Assembly (NCBI RefSeq): GCF_000967265.1
Contig: NZ_KQ033885.1
Location: forward strand, 1,283,538 to 1,347,537
Source of the DNA: Bifidobacterium mellis
GTDB taxonomy: Bacteria; Actinomycetota; Actinomycetes; Actinomycetales; Bifidobacteriaceae
Direction of reading: 5' to 3'
Length of the DNA stretch: 64,000 nucleotides
The position numbers and the translations under genes are program-made. Positions 30,709 to 40,434 of the stretch are shown here, in pieces. Position 1 is the stretch's first letter. Every line of letters starts with the position of its first letter. Below the pieces are notes generated by a model. That model made no database searches, was not told the DNA's origin, and saw nothing but the letters and a program-made list of their open reading frames with translations.

Positions 30709-31761
30709 ATGCCGAAGGCATATGAGCAGGCTGGGGTATCGGTGGAGGCCGGATACGAACTGATCGACAGGATCCGCTCCCACACGGCCAGAACCCATAG
30801 GCCGGGCGCCGGTGACATCGGCGGCTTCGGCGGCGACTTCGACCTGTCTGCACTCAACTACCGCCACCCGGTCCTGGTCTCAGGCACCGACGGCGTGGGC
30901 ACCAAGCTGATGGTGGCCCGGGAGGCCGACCGCCATGACACCATCGGCCAGGACTGCGTGGCCATGTGCGTCAATGACATCATCGCCCAGGGGGCCGAGC
31001 CGCTGATCTTCCTGGACTACATCGCCTGCGGGCACAACGACCCGGCTCTGCTGGAGCAGGTGGTCAAGGGCGTCGCCGACGGCTGCGTCCAGGCCGGGGC
31101 CGCCCTGGTAGGCGGGGAGACCGCCGAGATGCCCGACATGTACCAGCCCGACGAGTACGACCTGGCCGGATTCACCGTGGGCGTGGTCGAACGGGAGTCC
31201 CTGGTGGATGGTTCGGCCATCACAGAAGGCGACCAGCTGATCGGCCTGCCCTCCTCGGGAGTCCACTCCAACGGATTCTCCCTGATTCGTCAGGTCCTGC
31301 TTGACCAGGGGGGCATGAAGCTGGAGGACCGGCCCTACCAGCTTGGCGGACGGACCCTGGGTGAGGAACTGCTGACGCCCACCCGCATCTACGTCAAGGC
31401 GCTGCGCCCGCTCTTCGCCTCTGGCCTGCTCAGGGGTGCGGCGCACATCACCGGGGGCGGCTTCGTGGAGAAAGTACCCCGGATTCTGCCCGAGGGTCTG
31501 GCTGCCAGCTTCGACCTCGATTCCTGGAAGGTGCCGCCCATCTTCACGATGATCGAGGAGATGGGCAGGGTCGACCATCTGGAGATGTACAACATCTTCA
31601 ACATGGGCATTGGGATGGTCCTGGTCGTCTCCCCTGACCGGCTGGACCAGACCCGCGCAGTCCTGGATGAGGAGCAGGAGCCCTACGCCCTGATCGGTCG
31701 GGTGACAGGTGCTCAAAACGGCCAGCGGGTCATTCTTAACGAAGACGGTCGTCAGCAATAG
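30709..31761 (+). CDS. purM: phosphoribosylformylglycinamidine cyclo-ligase (AIR synthetase)
   Basis: A 350-residue PurM/PurL-superfamily ATPase that closes the imidazole ring. The sequence has [14 protein letters not shown] near residue 50, [52 protein letters not shown] and [19 protein letters not shown] 30709 follows a GAAAGGGG site. It ends 15 bases before purD. The long antisense frame here is a shadow caused by high GC. Confidence 0.96.
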   Translation: MPKAYEQAGVSVEAGYELIDRIRSHTARTHRPGAGDIGGFGGDFDLSALNYRHPVLVSGTDGVGTKLMVAREADRHDTIGQDCVAMCVNDIIAQGAEPLIFLDYIACGHNDPALLEQVVKGVADGCVQAGAALVGGETAEMPDMYQPDEYDLAGFTVGVVERESLVDGSAITEGDQLIGLPSSGVHSNGFSLIRQVLLDQGGMKLEDRPYQLGGRTLGEELLTPTRIYVKALRPLFASGLLRGAAHITGGGFVEKVPRILPEGLAASFDLDSWKVPPIFTMIEEMGRVDHLEMYNIFNMGIGMVLVVSPDRLDQTRAVLDEEQEPYALIGRVTGAQNGQRVILNEDGRQQ

Positions 31762-31776
31762 CGAGAGGAGCCCATC

Positions 31777-33048
31777 ATGGCGGACAAGGTACTGGTCATC
31801 GGATCGGGAGCCAGGGAGCACGTTATCGCCACCACCCTGCTGTCCGGGCCAGGAGTGGATCGGGTCTGGTGCGCCCCGGGCAACCCGGGCATGGAACCGG
31901 ACGGCATCAGCCTGCTTCGAGAGGATCCCACACAACCCGAAAAACTGATCGCTGCCATACGCGAGTTGGGAATCGACTGGGTCTTCGTCGGGCCCGAGGC
32001 TCCTTTGACGGCTGGATTGGTCGACGAACTGCAGGCTGCCGGCATCCCCGCCTTTGGACCCAGCAAGGCTGCGGCCCGCATAGAGGGATCCAAGGGCTTT
32101 GCCAAGGACCTGATGCGCAGGCATGGAATCCCGACCGCCGACTATGCGGTCTTTCATGACTTGGACGGTGCCAAGTCCTATGTGCGCTCGCACGGAGCAC
32201 CAGTGGTCATCAAGGCTGACGGGCTGGCTGCGGGCAAGGGTGTGACGGTGGCCACCGACCTTGACCAGGCCATGCAGGCCCTGGATGCCATCTTCATCGA
32301 TCATAAGTTCGGGCAGGCCGGAGCCCAGGTGGTCATCGAGGATCAGCTGGTGGGCCAGGAGTGCTCGCTCATGTGCTTCGTCCGGGGTGAGCAGTTCTGG
32401 CCCATGCCGCTGTCGCAGGACCACAAGCCCGCCTATGACGGGGACCGGGGTCCCAACACCGGCGGCATGGGGGCCTACTCCCCTCTTCCGCAGTTCGGCC
32501 CGGAACTGACCCAAAAGGCCCTGGACGCCATCGTCGCACCCACCGTTCGTGCCCTGGCCCGGGAAGGCAGTCCCTTCACCGGGGTCCTGTACACGGGGTT
32601 GATGGTCACCGATCAAGGCCCTCAGGTCATCGAATTCAATGCGCGATTGGGTGACCCGGAGACCGAGGTGGTGCTGCCTGCACTGACCAGCGACTTGGGC
32701 ACGGCCATCCGCACACTGATGGAGGGCGGAGAGCCGCAATTCACCTGGGACGACTCCCACAGCCGCCTTGGAGTGGTCCTGGCAGCACAGGGCTATCCCG
32801 GGAACCCCAAGACCGGGGTGCCCGTGCCATTGATTGCTCCGGAGCAGGACCTCAGAGCCTACTACGCCGGAGTGTCCGGCTCGGCTTCAACCGGTCTGAC
32901 ATCGTCCTCTGGGAGGACCGCCCTGGTGGTGGCCCAAGGCGACGACCTGGCCCAGGCAGCCCACCGGGTCTATGCCCGGCTGGACGGCTTGTCGATGCCC
33001 GGCCTGTTCTATCGGCACGACATCGGCCACCGCGGCCTGGAAGCCTAA
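31777..33048 (+). CDS. purD: phosphoribosylamine-glycine ligase (GARS)
   Basis: A 423-residue ATP-grasp ligase joining phosphoribosylamine and glycine. Landmarks are VLVIGSGAREHVIA at the N-terminus, WVFVGPEAPL, PVVIKADGLAAGKGV in the ATP-grasp core, NTGGMGAYSP and VIEFNARLGDPETEVVLP with the metal ligands. GAGAGGAG precedes ATG 31777. It is the last gene of the + strand purine run; its stop overlaps the convergent LTA-synthase-like gene by four bases. Confidence 0.96.
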   Translation: MADKVLVIGSGAREHVIATTLLSGPGVDRVWCAPGNPGMEPDGISLLREDPTQPEKLIAAIRELGIDWVFVGPEAPLTAGLVDELQAAGIPAFGPSKAAARIEGSKGFAKDLMRRHGIPTADYAVFHDLDGAKSYVRSHGAPVVIKADGLAAGKGVTVATDLDQAMQALDAIFIDHKFGQAGAQVVIEDQLVGQECSLMCFVRGEQFWPMPLSQDHKPAYDGDRGPNTGGMGAYSPLPQFGPELTQKALDAIVAPTVRALAREGSPFTGVLYTGLMVTDQGPQVIEFNARLGDPETEVVLPALTSDLGTAIRTLMEGGEPQFTWDDSHSRLGVVLAAQGYPGNPKTGVPVPLIAPEQDLRAYYAGVSGSASTGLTSSSGRTALVVAQGDDLAQAAHRVYARLDGLSMPGLFYRHDIGHRGLEA

Positions 33049-35192
33049 TTGGCCGAGCTGGTCGAGTCCCCGCTGTCTTTATCCTGGCTTTGCTCCTCCT
33101 GGCGGGCTTGTTCCTTGGCCTTCTGCCGGGCGGCATCCGAATGGCGGGTGGGCGTGGTGTTGAAGCCGGTCCCCTGCAGGTAGTGCTTGCCGGCCATGAT
33201 GTCGTACTGGATCAGCTTGTAGTCGTTCAGGAGCTGCCGGGTGGCCTGGTCGAAGTCACGGGCGTTCATGGGCTGACCCTGGGCATCCAGATAGTTGGTC
33301 TGCCCTGCAGGGATCCTGTTCCAGTCCTGGATCTGGTTGGCCACCGGGGGCTCGATGGCACTGATCTTGTCGTGCAGCTCGGTCAGGAAGGCCGTGAAGG
33401 GAGAGACCTTGGTATCCATGTGTTCGGCCACCTGGGCCTGGAAGAAGTTGGGAGAGGAATAGGCGCTGTTGCTGACCTGTGTCCCCGATGCATCCGAGGC
33501 CTTGTTTGACCAGATGAAGTAGTCGGTCAGATGCAGGGCCAGGGAGTTGCGCTGGTCCGAACCGGCCGTGCCATAGATGCCGGGCAGATGATCCCCATAG
33601 AAGACCACGGTGACCGGTTTGCTCTGGGAGTCCAGGCTGTTCAGGAAATCGGCAGTGGCCTGATCGGTCAGACTGACCCCCTTGGCGTAGGTGCGGATGG
33701 ATTGCATCTCATCGTCGCCCAGGGGCATGTTGGGGTCAGAGGAGCTGACCGAGAAGTTGTTGTCGTCATACCAGTCGTTGTAGGGCATGTGGTTCTGCAT
33801 GGTGATGACCTCGACGAACTGGTTGCCCTTGTCGTCGCCCATCTGCTCCAGGGCGGAATCGTAGGCGGACCGGTCCCCCACATACTGGCTGCGGTCGATA
33901 CGGTCCTGGTGGGCTATCTGGTCGGGGCCCGTCAGCGAGTAGAAGTGCGAGAAGCCGAACTTCTTGTAGTTCTCGGCCCTGGAGTACATGGAGGACTCAT
34001 AAGGGTGGAAGGCCAGGGACCTGGATGGCGACCCCCAGGCCTGATTGACCGTGGGTATCCAGCTCAGGTGAGGGATGACCTGCTGATAGGGAGAGGTCAG
34101 CGAAGGATCGAAGTTGGCCATGGACAGGCCGGTCATGGCCTGGAACTCCAGATTGGCCGTACCCCCGCCATAGCCGGAGGAGAGCATGAGCCCGCTGGTG
34201 GTGCCCTCCTTGATGGACCTGATATGGGGCATGGGGTCCTGGTTGAGTGCCACGCCCGGCACCCGTGTGGGGTCCGAGAAGGACTCGGAGAGGATATAGA
34301 CCAGGCTCGACTCATTCATATAGGACTTGCGGTCACGGTTGATACGGTCCGCCGAAAGCTGGTAGCGGTGGGCCAGAGACTGCATGGTGGCGCGGCTGTA
34401 TCCTGAGGGCTGGTCCATGACCTTGGGCCGCAGCTGCCGGGAGAAGGAGACGAAGACCCCGTTGCGCTGGGCGTCATAGACCGAGTCCCACATGGAGGGT
34501 ATGTCGCCCATGAACTGCGAGAAGCGGTAGGCGGGGCTGCCGTAGGTGCCCACAGTGGACATGAAGAGTGCCACCACCAGGACCGGGACCAGGACCCCTG
34601 CCGTACGCAGCCCGGCGCCCAGGGGTTTGTTGCCGGTGGACACCGGACGACCGCGACGGGCATCCATCCGTGTCACCACCCAGCAGAGCAATCCGAGAAT
34701 AATCAAAGCTACAACTCCCAGCCCGATCATGATCAGGGACCGGGCCGGCAGGAAGGAGACCAAGTTGGCCGCATCGGCATGGAGAAAGTCCAAATCGGAG
34801 GGCAGGACGGCCTCATACCTTGCACGCACCTTGAAACGCTCGATGATCGCAATGACCGCACAGATGGCCAGAATCAGGCCCGATGCCGCCCAGAAGCGAT
34901 TGGTCAGGTAGGCCAGGGCCAGGTAAACCAGGCCTATAGCCAGCATGTTGAGCACCAGGACGAACCGACGCTGGGTCCACATGGCCGAGATGAAGCCCCA
35001 GAAGCCGATCAGCGGGTTGGACAGCTCTACGCGGGAACTGTTCAGGGAGACCCCCCACTGAAGGATGCCTACCGACAGGAAGTCAATCAGGATGAAGGCG
35101 AGCAGGTAGACCCACCCACGCACCCGAAGACGTCCGGTCATGTTCTGCATCCAGGATGTCCACCGGCCGGGCTGACGCTTACGATCCTTCAC
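33045..35192 (-). CDS. LTA synthase family protein (phosphoglycerol transferase, sulfatase fold)
   Basis: A 715-residue polytopic enzyme. About five membrane helices lie in the first 200 residues, followed by a large extracytoplasmic sulfatase-fold domain. It has a metal-site SESFSD segment, the nucleophile Thr in a GYGGGTANLEF motif (like the TSDxEF of LtaS), HPYESSMYSRAENYKKFGF, and VVFYGDHLPGIYG. Enzymes of this family transfer glycerol-phosphate from phosphatidylglycerol onto glycolipid anchors to build lipoteichoic acid. The C-terminal tail (about 680-715) is charged and probably disordered. The GT4 gene at 18.2 kb and the lipid-aminoacylation pair downstream fit an envelope role. Confidence 0.9.
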   Translation of the reverse strand: MKDRKRQPGRWTSWMQNMTGRLRVRGWVYLLAFILIDFLSVGILQWGVSLNSSRVELSNPLIGFWGFISAMWTQRRFVLVLNMLAIGLVYLALAYLTNRFWAASGLILAICAVIAIIERFKVRARYEAVLPSDLDFLHADAANLVSFLPARSLIMIGLGVVALIILGLLCWVVTRMDARRGRPVSTGNKPLGAGLRTAGVLVPVLVVALFMSTVGTYGSPAYRFSQFMGDIPSMWDSVYDAQRNGVFVSFSRQLRPKVMDQPSGYSRATMQSLAHRYQLSADRINRDRKSYMNESSLVYILSESFSDPTRVPGVALNQDPMPHIRSIKEGTTSGLMLSSGYGGGTANLEFQAMTGLSMANFDPSLTSPYQQVIPHLSWIPTVNQAWGSPSRSLAFHPYESSMYSRAENYKKFGFSHFYSLTGPDQIAHQDRIDRSQYVGDRSAYDSALEQMGDDKGNQFVEVITMQNHMPYNDWYDDNNFSVSSSDPNMPLGDDEMQSIRTYAKGVSLTDQATADFLNSLDSQSKPVTVVFYGDHLPGIYGTAGSDQRNSLALHLTDYFIWSNKASDASGTQVSNSAYSSPNFFQAQVAEHMDTKVSPFTAFLTELHDKISAIEPPVANQIQDWNRIPAGQTNYLDAQGQPMNARDFDQATRQLLNDYKLIQYDIMAGKHYLQGTGFNTTPTRHSDAARQKAKEQARQEEQSQDKDSGDSTSSAN

Positions 35193-35319
35193 CGCTTACT
35201 CCTGACTTTGGTGACTGGGCCCCATAGGCCTTTTACCGATACCTGTGCCATTGTTCCCATTAAGGACGACAAGCCCCATGAAAACACCCCTTAGCGAACA
35301 TGAAGAGCGAGCGGACCCA

Positions 35320-36240
35320 TCAGGCCTTGGCGCCCGGCACCCGCTGGACCAGGGCGCTGATCCAATCCTCCAGGTTCCGGTACTTGTTGGGGCGCTGCTC
35401 GCTGACCTCGAAGACCGGCACATGGGCCTTACGCGCCTCAATGGCCAGATCCTTGGAGGTTCGATTGACCTCCTGAACGTTGAGCACCAGCATGTCCAAT
35501 TGCCCGGATGCCAGCAGATGACGGAAGGCCACCAGGTCCTCGGGCGAAGGCTCGCTCTCGTTGGCGGCCGCCCGCAGGTACCCCTCGGGGGTCAGGTCCT
35601 CCATGCCCAGGTCATGACAGAGATAATAGGCAGCCGATTCCGTGGCCGCATAGTGACGTCCCTGGGTCTGCCTGCGCGCATCGGCTATCAGATTGTCCAG
35701 CCGGGTCTGTCGAACCTGCCAGTCCTGGTAGGCCTTGTCAAAATCGGCCTCGCGGCCTGGACGCAGCTGCCGATAGGCCTCATGCACGGCCTTGGCAGCC
35801 GCGCTCCTGCCCTGGGAAGAGAACCAGAGATGGGGGTTGTCGCCGGCCTTGCGCCCTGATGCCTTGGATATGTCCACCAACTTGACCTGCCCGGTTTCAG
35901 CGGCCTTGGCAGCCCAGTCGTCGATGCCGGCCCCGTTGACTATGACCAGATCGGCACGGCTGATTCGGGCGATGTCGGCCGTCGTCGGCTCATAGTCATG
36001 GGCATCAGTCGAAGTGTTGCTCAGAATGGTGTCCACCTGGGCCTGGTCGCCGCCCAGGTCCTCGGCCAGGGATTGCCACTGATTGATGCTGGCCACCACC
36101 TGCAAAGGGCCGGACCCAGTGGGCGACGAGGACGCTTCGCTATTCCCACAGCCTGTCAGACTGGTCAGCAGGGTCAGTCCGGCCAGAAGGGCGGCGACCA
36201 AGGTGCGGGTCCGGCGAAGGCGTGGGCTGCTGGCATGCAT
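35320..36240 (-). CDS. zinc/metal ABC transporter substrate-binding lipoprotein (ZnuA/TroA type)
   Basis: A 306-residue metal-binding lipoprotein. The signal peptide ends at a lipobox LTGC (Cys near residue 31). Candidate metal ligands include His in STDAHDYEPT, His in NPHLWFS, and Asp/Glu toward the C-terminus (FEVSEQRP). The family binds Zn or Mn for an ABC importer. No cognate permease or ATPase gene lies nearby, so the partner genes must be elsewhere. A perfect 6-1-6 palindrome lies 65 bases upstream, and a Zur-like regulator is encoded 4 kb away, supporting zinc control. Confidence 0.88.
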   Translation of the reverse strand: MHASSPRLRRTRTLVAALLAGLTLLTSLTGCGNSEASSSPTGSGPLQVVASINQWQSLAEDLGGDQAQVDTILSNTSTDAHDYEPTTADIARISRADLVIVNGAGIDDWAAKAAETGQVKLVDISKASGRKAGDNPHLWFSSQGRSAAAKAVHEAYRQLRPGREADFDKAYQDWQVRQTRLDNLIADARRQTQGRHYAATESAAYYLCHDLGMEDLTPEGYLRAAANESEPSPEDLVAFRHLLASGQLDMLVLNVQEVNRTSKDLAIEARKAHVPVFEVSEQRPNKYRNLEDWISALVQRVPGAKA

Positions 36241-36304
36241 GGATATAGGTTCCTTCCTGGCAACAACGTGAGGTCATTTGGCAAACCCTACGAGCGTTAC
36301 TGAG

Positions 36305-36317
36305 ATTGATTATCAAT
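36305..36317. promoter_or_regulatory. candidate Fur/Zur-type operator
   Basis: ATTGATTATCAAT is a perfect palindrome around a central T, 65 bases upstream of the ZnuA-like start. It resembles Fur-family operators with TGATNATCA cores. The Zur-like regulator at 40.4 kb is the natural candidate. Confidence 0.5.
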
Positions 36318-36429
36318 AAATCTACCATAGAACAACCAATGGCCAGAAAGGTTGCCCAGGCAAATGGCAATCATCCGCCTGAACACTCCCTATACTGAAC
36401 TGCGGATACGTTTTGCTGGAAGGAACTGC

Positions 36430-37794
36430 ATGGGTACATGGCTGGCAAAGGTCCATCTGACCCAGGGATGGCTGCCCACGACGCTGTTCACCCTGACGGC
36501 CCTGGCCCTGGCCCTGCTGGTGTTGACCGGACTGACCCATGGACGCTGGCGGACCCTGTTGAGGCAGGTCGCCATCGCCGTAGGCATAGGAGCCCTGGGA
36601 CTGCTGGCCACCTGGCTGGTCTCCGACGTCTTCATGCTCTTCGGAGTCTCCCTGGGTTGGATGGTCATCATCACCGTGGCCTTGGGCTTCCTGGCTGTGG
36701 GGTTCGCCGTATGCATCCTCGTTACTGCACATGGATGGCGAAGGCTCCTGGCAGCCCTGAGCGTCCTGCTCTGTCTGCTGTCCACCGGTCTGCGGGTGGA
36801 TATCATCTATGGGGAGTTCACCACACTGGGATCCCTTTTCAGCGTCACCCTCTATCCTGACTATGGGAGTCATCAGGCGGCCAGACCGGCCATGAGCGTG
36901 GCCCAGTGGCGCGCCAGGGCCTCCCGGGGCGACCTGCCGGCCCATCCCCGCACCGGTCGCTCCTACAGCGTGCACATCCCCAATGACAGCTCCCGTTTCC
37001 TGGCCCGACCGGCCGATATTTACCTGCCGCCCGCTGCGTTGAGCAAGAAGCCTCCGGCCCTGCCGGTCTTCGTCCTTCTGGCCGGTCAGCCCGGCAGCCC
37101 CGACCGGCTCTTCACCGCCGGATCCATCCCCGCCATGATGGATGCTTACGCCGCCGAACACGATGGACTGGCTCCGGTGGTGGTCTCCCCCGACCAGAAC
37201 GGGTCCTCCTTCCACAACAGCCTGTGCGTAGACTCCCCCGTCTATGGAAAGGCTGAAACCTATTTGAGCCGTGACGTGCCTAGGTGGATCCGGGCCAATC
37301 TGCCGGTCGACAGCAAACCCCAGCTCTGGGCCATCGGAGGATTCTCCCAGGGAGGGACCTGCTCCACACAGCTGGGTGCACGGCATCCCGACGTCTACGG
37401 GAACATGCTCCCCGCCGATGGGGAGCTGGAACCGACCCAGGGTCGACAGGACCGGATGATCCACGACTACTTCGGCGGCGACCGGAAAGGCTTCCTGGCC
37501 CAGGTCCCTGCCAAAGCCATCACTGATCGGGCGCCATCGAGCCAACGGTTATTCACTGCCGCTGGTTCCAACGACAAGGAGTCCCAACACAATATGATGG
37601 TCATCGCCAAGGCCGCAGACCAGGCAGGCATGAGCGTGGAGGCCGTCATAACCCAGGGCTCGGGCCATGACTGGCACACGGTCAAGACCGCCTGGAAGCC
37701 CGGTCTGGAATGGCTTGGCGAAGCCATGGGTCTTGGGCCAATATCCCAACCAGTCCAGGACTTTCCGGATATTGTTGAGATGAACATCAGCTGA
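36430..37794 (+). CDS. membrane-anchored alpha/beta hydrolase (esterase)
   Basis: A 454-residue protein. Four or so hydrophobic helices fill residues 1-130, and an extracytoplasmic alpha/beta-hydrolase domain of the esterase-D/feruloyl type follows. The nucleophile elbow is GGFSQGGTCS, and a His in GSGHDWHTVK near the end completes the likely triad. ATG 36430 has GGAAGGA upstream; the frame is open a further 78 bases. The next gene on the strand encodes an aminoacyl-PG synthase-like protein 54 bp away. In Corynebacterium, membrane esterases are paired with such synthases and remove amino acids from lipids, so this may be a lipid-deacylating partner (inference). Confidence 0.82.
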   Translation: MGTWLAKVHLTQGWLPTTLFTLTALALALLVLTGLTHGRWRTLLRQVAIAVGIGALGLLATWLVSDVFMLFGVSLGWMVIITVALGFLAVGFAVCILVTAHGWRRLLAALSVLLCLLSTGLRVDIIYGEFTTLGSLFSVTLYPDYGSHQAARPAMSVAQWRARASRGDLPAHPRTGRSYSVHIPNDSSRFLARPADIYLPPAALSKKPPALPVFVLLAGQPGSPDRLFTAGSIPAMMDAYAAEHDGLAPVVVSPDQNGSSFHNSLCVDSPVYGKAETYLSRDVPRWIRANLPVDSKPQLWAIGGFSQGGTCSTQLGARHPDVYGNMLPADGELEPTQGRQDRMIHDYFGGDRKGFLAQVPAKAITDRAPSSQRLFTAAGSNDKESQHNMMVIAKAADQAGMSVEAVITQGSGHDWHTVKTAWKPGLEWLGEAMGLGPISQPVQDFPDIVEMNIS

Positions 37795-37848
37795 AGCGCC
37801 GATACAGCAGATCAATAGAGATCATCAGCAGAAAGAGCCGCCGCAATC

Positions 37849-40434
37849 ATGCAGACAACGAATAAGGGATCCAGACTCATGGAACCTTCACCCAAGAGTG
37901 TCTTGCTGACAGACTTGGCACAATGGGCCAGACGCCACGCGCTCGCACTGGCCTTCAGCCTCGGACTGATCCTGCTTAATCTGATCAGCTGGCTGCTGAT
38001 CTGGCTGCTGCGCATCCCCGGCAGAAACCGGCTGGGCATGCCCCTGTCCGATTTGATCATTCGTCAGGCCTCCCGGCCCTTCCATGGTCAGGGTCGCCCA
38101 TCGCTCTTGGTCCAGTTTGCACGACTACTGGTGTCCTTGGTCATCACCCCCGGACCCCTGCCGCTGGCTATCGACGTCGCACTGGTGCTGGTAATGCTAT
38201 GCATCGCCGAAACCAGGCTGGGGCGCAGGCGCACCGTGCTGGCAGCGGTCATCAGCGCAGTAGGCGGCGCGGCGGCCGGTCTGATCATCTGCTGGCTGAT
38301 CAACGCCCTCCAGGATCATTGGGCCTGGTTCATCAGAGTGCCCATGTCGCTCAGCCCCATCATCCTGGTGGTCGGTTCCCTGATGGCATCCATCCCCTTC
38401 AGCGACTTCCTCTGGCGACGCAGGATCGCCACCATCGGTTACACAGCCTTGATCCTTATGGTGCTCTACACCGGCAATCCGGGTTCCTATTGCGCCCTGG
38501 CGGCTGCGCTGATCGGACACCTGACCGGGCACCTCTGGCACGGGCCAGTCCAGGATGCCAATCCGCACGGCCATAGCGGATCCTACGAGACCCGACACCT
38601 GCTGGGAGCGGTCGCCACGGTTCTGGCTCTCGGCCCCCTGGTCACCGTTTCCTCCCGCATCCGCGCCGGCTTCCTCACCCCCCTGGGTACATTCATGGGC
38701 TCCAATACAGGCGGAAGCGCTGCACTGTCTCACTGCCTTGCGGAAAACAACCAGGTCAGCTGCTACGCCCACTACGGCCTGGTCGCCGGCCATGCCCCCA
38801 CCGGCATCTCCGCCCTGATCATGCCCACGCTGGTTATGCTGGTTGCGGCTTGGGGCATCTACCACGGCCGGCGCGTCGCCGCAGTCACCGGTGTGGTCCT
38901 CAACGCTCTGACCGTCGTCCTGGCTCTGCTCTATTTCCTGGTATTCCCACTGACCATCGGCGAAGGTCTGCCCCAGGCCATCCGCCACGGCGCCATCCCC
39001 TCGCTGCTGATCATCACCCTGCCGCCGCTGATTCTCAGCTGGTTCCTGGTGCGCAACCTGGGAATCTTCCTGGTCCGGACCAAGACCTCACGTCTGCAAC
39101 TGGGCTGGGCGGCCATCGTCCTGGCCTTCCTGGCCACCGCAATGGGCTATATGGCCTTCACCGCCATCAGTCCAGGCTCCTTCAGCCCCTGGCCCACCAC
39201 GGGCAGAGCACTTTCCCAGCTGCCTGAGCTCTACCTGCCCAATGGAGTGGCTTCACGCTTCCTTCCGACCCTGGTGCCGCGCACCCCCACTGGCAGAATA
39301 GTCAGCCATGGAATAGGACTGATCTTCTGGCTGGTGGTCCTGGTGGTGCTGCTCTCCTGGATGCGCAGCTCGGTCATCCAGAACGGCAGCGAACGCCAGG
39401 AGGCCGACAAGCTGGTCGAGTACGGTGGCGAAAGCATGTCCTTCATGACCACCTGGGAGGGCAACAGCTACTGGTTCTCCCCCAGCGGCCACTCTGGCAT
39501 CGCCTACCGGCTTTTGCACGGCATAGCCCTGACCACCACTGGCCCATTCGGCGACCCTGACGAATATACGGACGACCTGGACGAATTCACGCGCTTCTGC
39601 AACGCCCACTCCTGGTCACCGGTCTTCTACAGCGTCCACAAGCCCCAACGTGATCTGCTTGCCGCACGCGGCTGGTCCACCCTGACGGTCGGCACGGAGA
39701 TGGTGGTCACCCCCAGCCTCTGGCAGACCAAGGGCAAGAAGTGGCAGGACATTCGCACAGCCATCAACAAGGCCAAGCGTGACAACATCACCGACGTGCT
39801 GACCACCTTCAACGACGCCTCCTGGGACGTCCAGTCGCAGATCGTTGACATCTCCGAGCAGTGGGCCGAGCTCAAGGCGCTTCCTGAGATGAAGTTCACC
39901 CTGGGCGGCCTGGATGAGCTGAGGGACCCGCGCATGGCCATCCTGTACGCCGTGGACGACCAGGGCAAGGTGCTGGCCGTGACCAGCTGGATGCCCACCT
40001 ACCGCCAGGGCCAGGTGATCGGCTGGACCCTGGACTTCATGCGGCACCGGACCGACAGCCCCAACGGAATCATGGAGTTCCTGATAGCACGCATGGCCGA
40101 ACGGCTGCGCGGCCAGGGTACGGCGGAATTCATGAGCCTGTCGGCCGCTCCCCTGGCCGGCATGGACGGCGGCGAAGATCGGACCGCCTTCCTGCAGCAT
40201 GCCCTGCATCTGGTGGCCGACCTGATGGAACCGGCCTATGGCTTCCGCTCCCTCTTCTTCTTCAAGAAGAAGTTCCAACCCAGCGAGCACCCGGTCTATA
40301 TCTGCTATCCCGACCCAGCCCAGCTGGCCCAGATCGGGCTGGCTGTGGTCCAGGCCTACCTGCCCAATCTCAAGGCTTCGCAGGCCTGGGATGCCATCAA
40401 GACCATCATGCCCAAGGGCCGGGAGGATCACTGA
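37849..40434 (+). CDS. phosphatidylglycerol lysyltransferase/aminoacyltransferase-like protein (DUF2156)
   Basis: An 861-residue protein: many membrane helices over about residues 25-510, then a cytosolic DUF2156 domain (about 515-850) of the MprF/LPG-synthase C-terminal kind with a double GNAT fold. It uses aminoacyl-tRNA to aminoacylate phosphatidylglycerol or a related lipid, lowering surface charge and raising resistance to cationic peptides. The catalytic half shows YGGESMSFMTTWEGNSYWFS and KGKKWQDIRTAINKAKRD. No lysyl-tRNA synthetase domain is attached. ATG 37849 and ATG 37879 are both possible starts. It is probably co-transcribed with the esterase upstream, and its last 29 bases overlap the convergent zur-like gene. 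Confidence 0.85.
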   Translation: MQTTNKGSRLMEPSPKSVLLTDLAQWARRHALALAFSLGLILLNLISWLLIWLLRIPGRNRLGMPLSDLIIRQASRPFHGQGRPSLLVQFARLLVSLVITPGPLPLAIDVALVLVMLCIAETRLGRRRTVLAAVISAVGGAAAGLIICWLINALQDHWAWFIRVPMSLSPIILVVGSLMASIPFSDFLWRRRIATIGYTALILMVLYTGNPGSYCALAAALIGHLTGHLWHGPVQDANPHGHSGSYETRHLLGAVATVLALGPLVTVSSRIRAGFLTPLGTFMGSNTGGSAALSHCLAENNQVSCYAHYGLVAGHAPTGISALIMPTLVMLVAAWGIYHGRRVAAVTGVVLNALTVVLALLYFLVFPLTIGEGLPQAIRHGAIPSLLIITLPPLILSWFLVRNLGIFLVRTKTSRLQLGWAAIVLAFLATAMGYMAFTAISPGSFSPWPTTGRALSQLPELYLPNGVASRFLPTLVPRTPTGRIVSHGIGLIFWLVVLVVLLSWMRSSVIQNGSERQEADKLVEYGGESMSFMTTWEGNSYWFSPSGHSGIAYRLLHGIALTTTGPFGDPDEYTDDLDEFTRFCNAHSWSPVFYSVHKPQRDLLAARGWSTLTVGTEMVVTPSLWQTKGKKWQDIRTAINKAKRDNITDVLTTFNDASWDVQSQIVDISEQWAELKALPEMKFTLGGLDELRDPRMAILYAVDDQGKVLAVTSWMPTYRQGQVIGWTLDFMRHRTDSPNGIMEFLIARMAERLRGQGTAEFMSLSAAPLAGMDGGEDRTAFLQHALHLVADLMEPAYGFRSLFFFKKKFQPSEHPVYICYPDPAQLAQIGLAVVQAYLPNLKASQAWDAIKTIMPKGREDH

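Noticed and set aside
30880-32760. 626-codon open frame on the minus strand across purM and purD
   Set aside because: It is antisense to two certain purine genes, has no family motifs, and is explained by GC-rich codon use.
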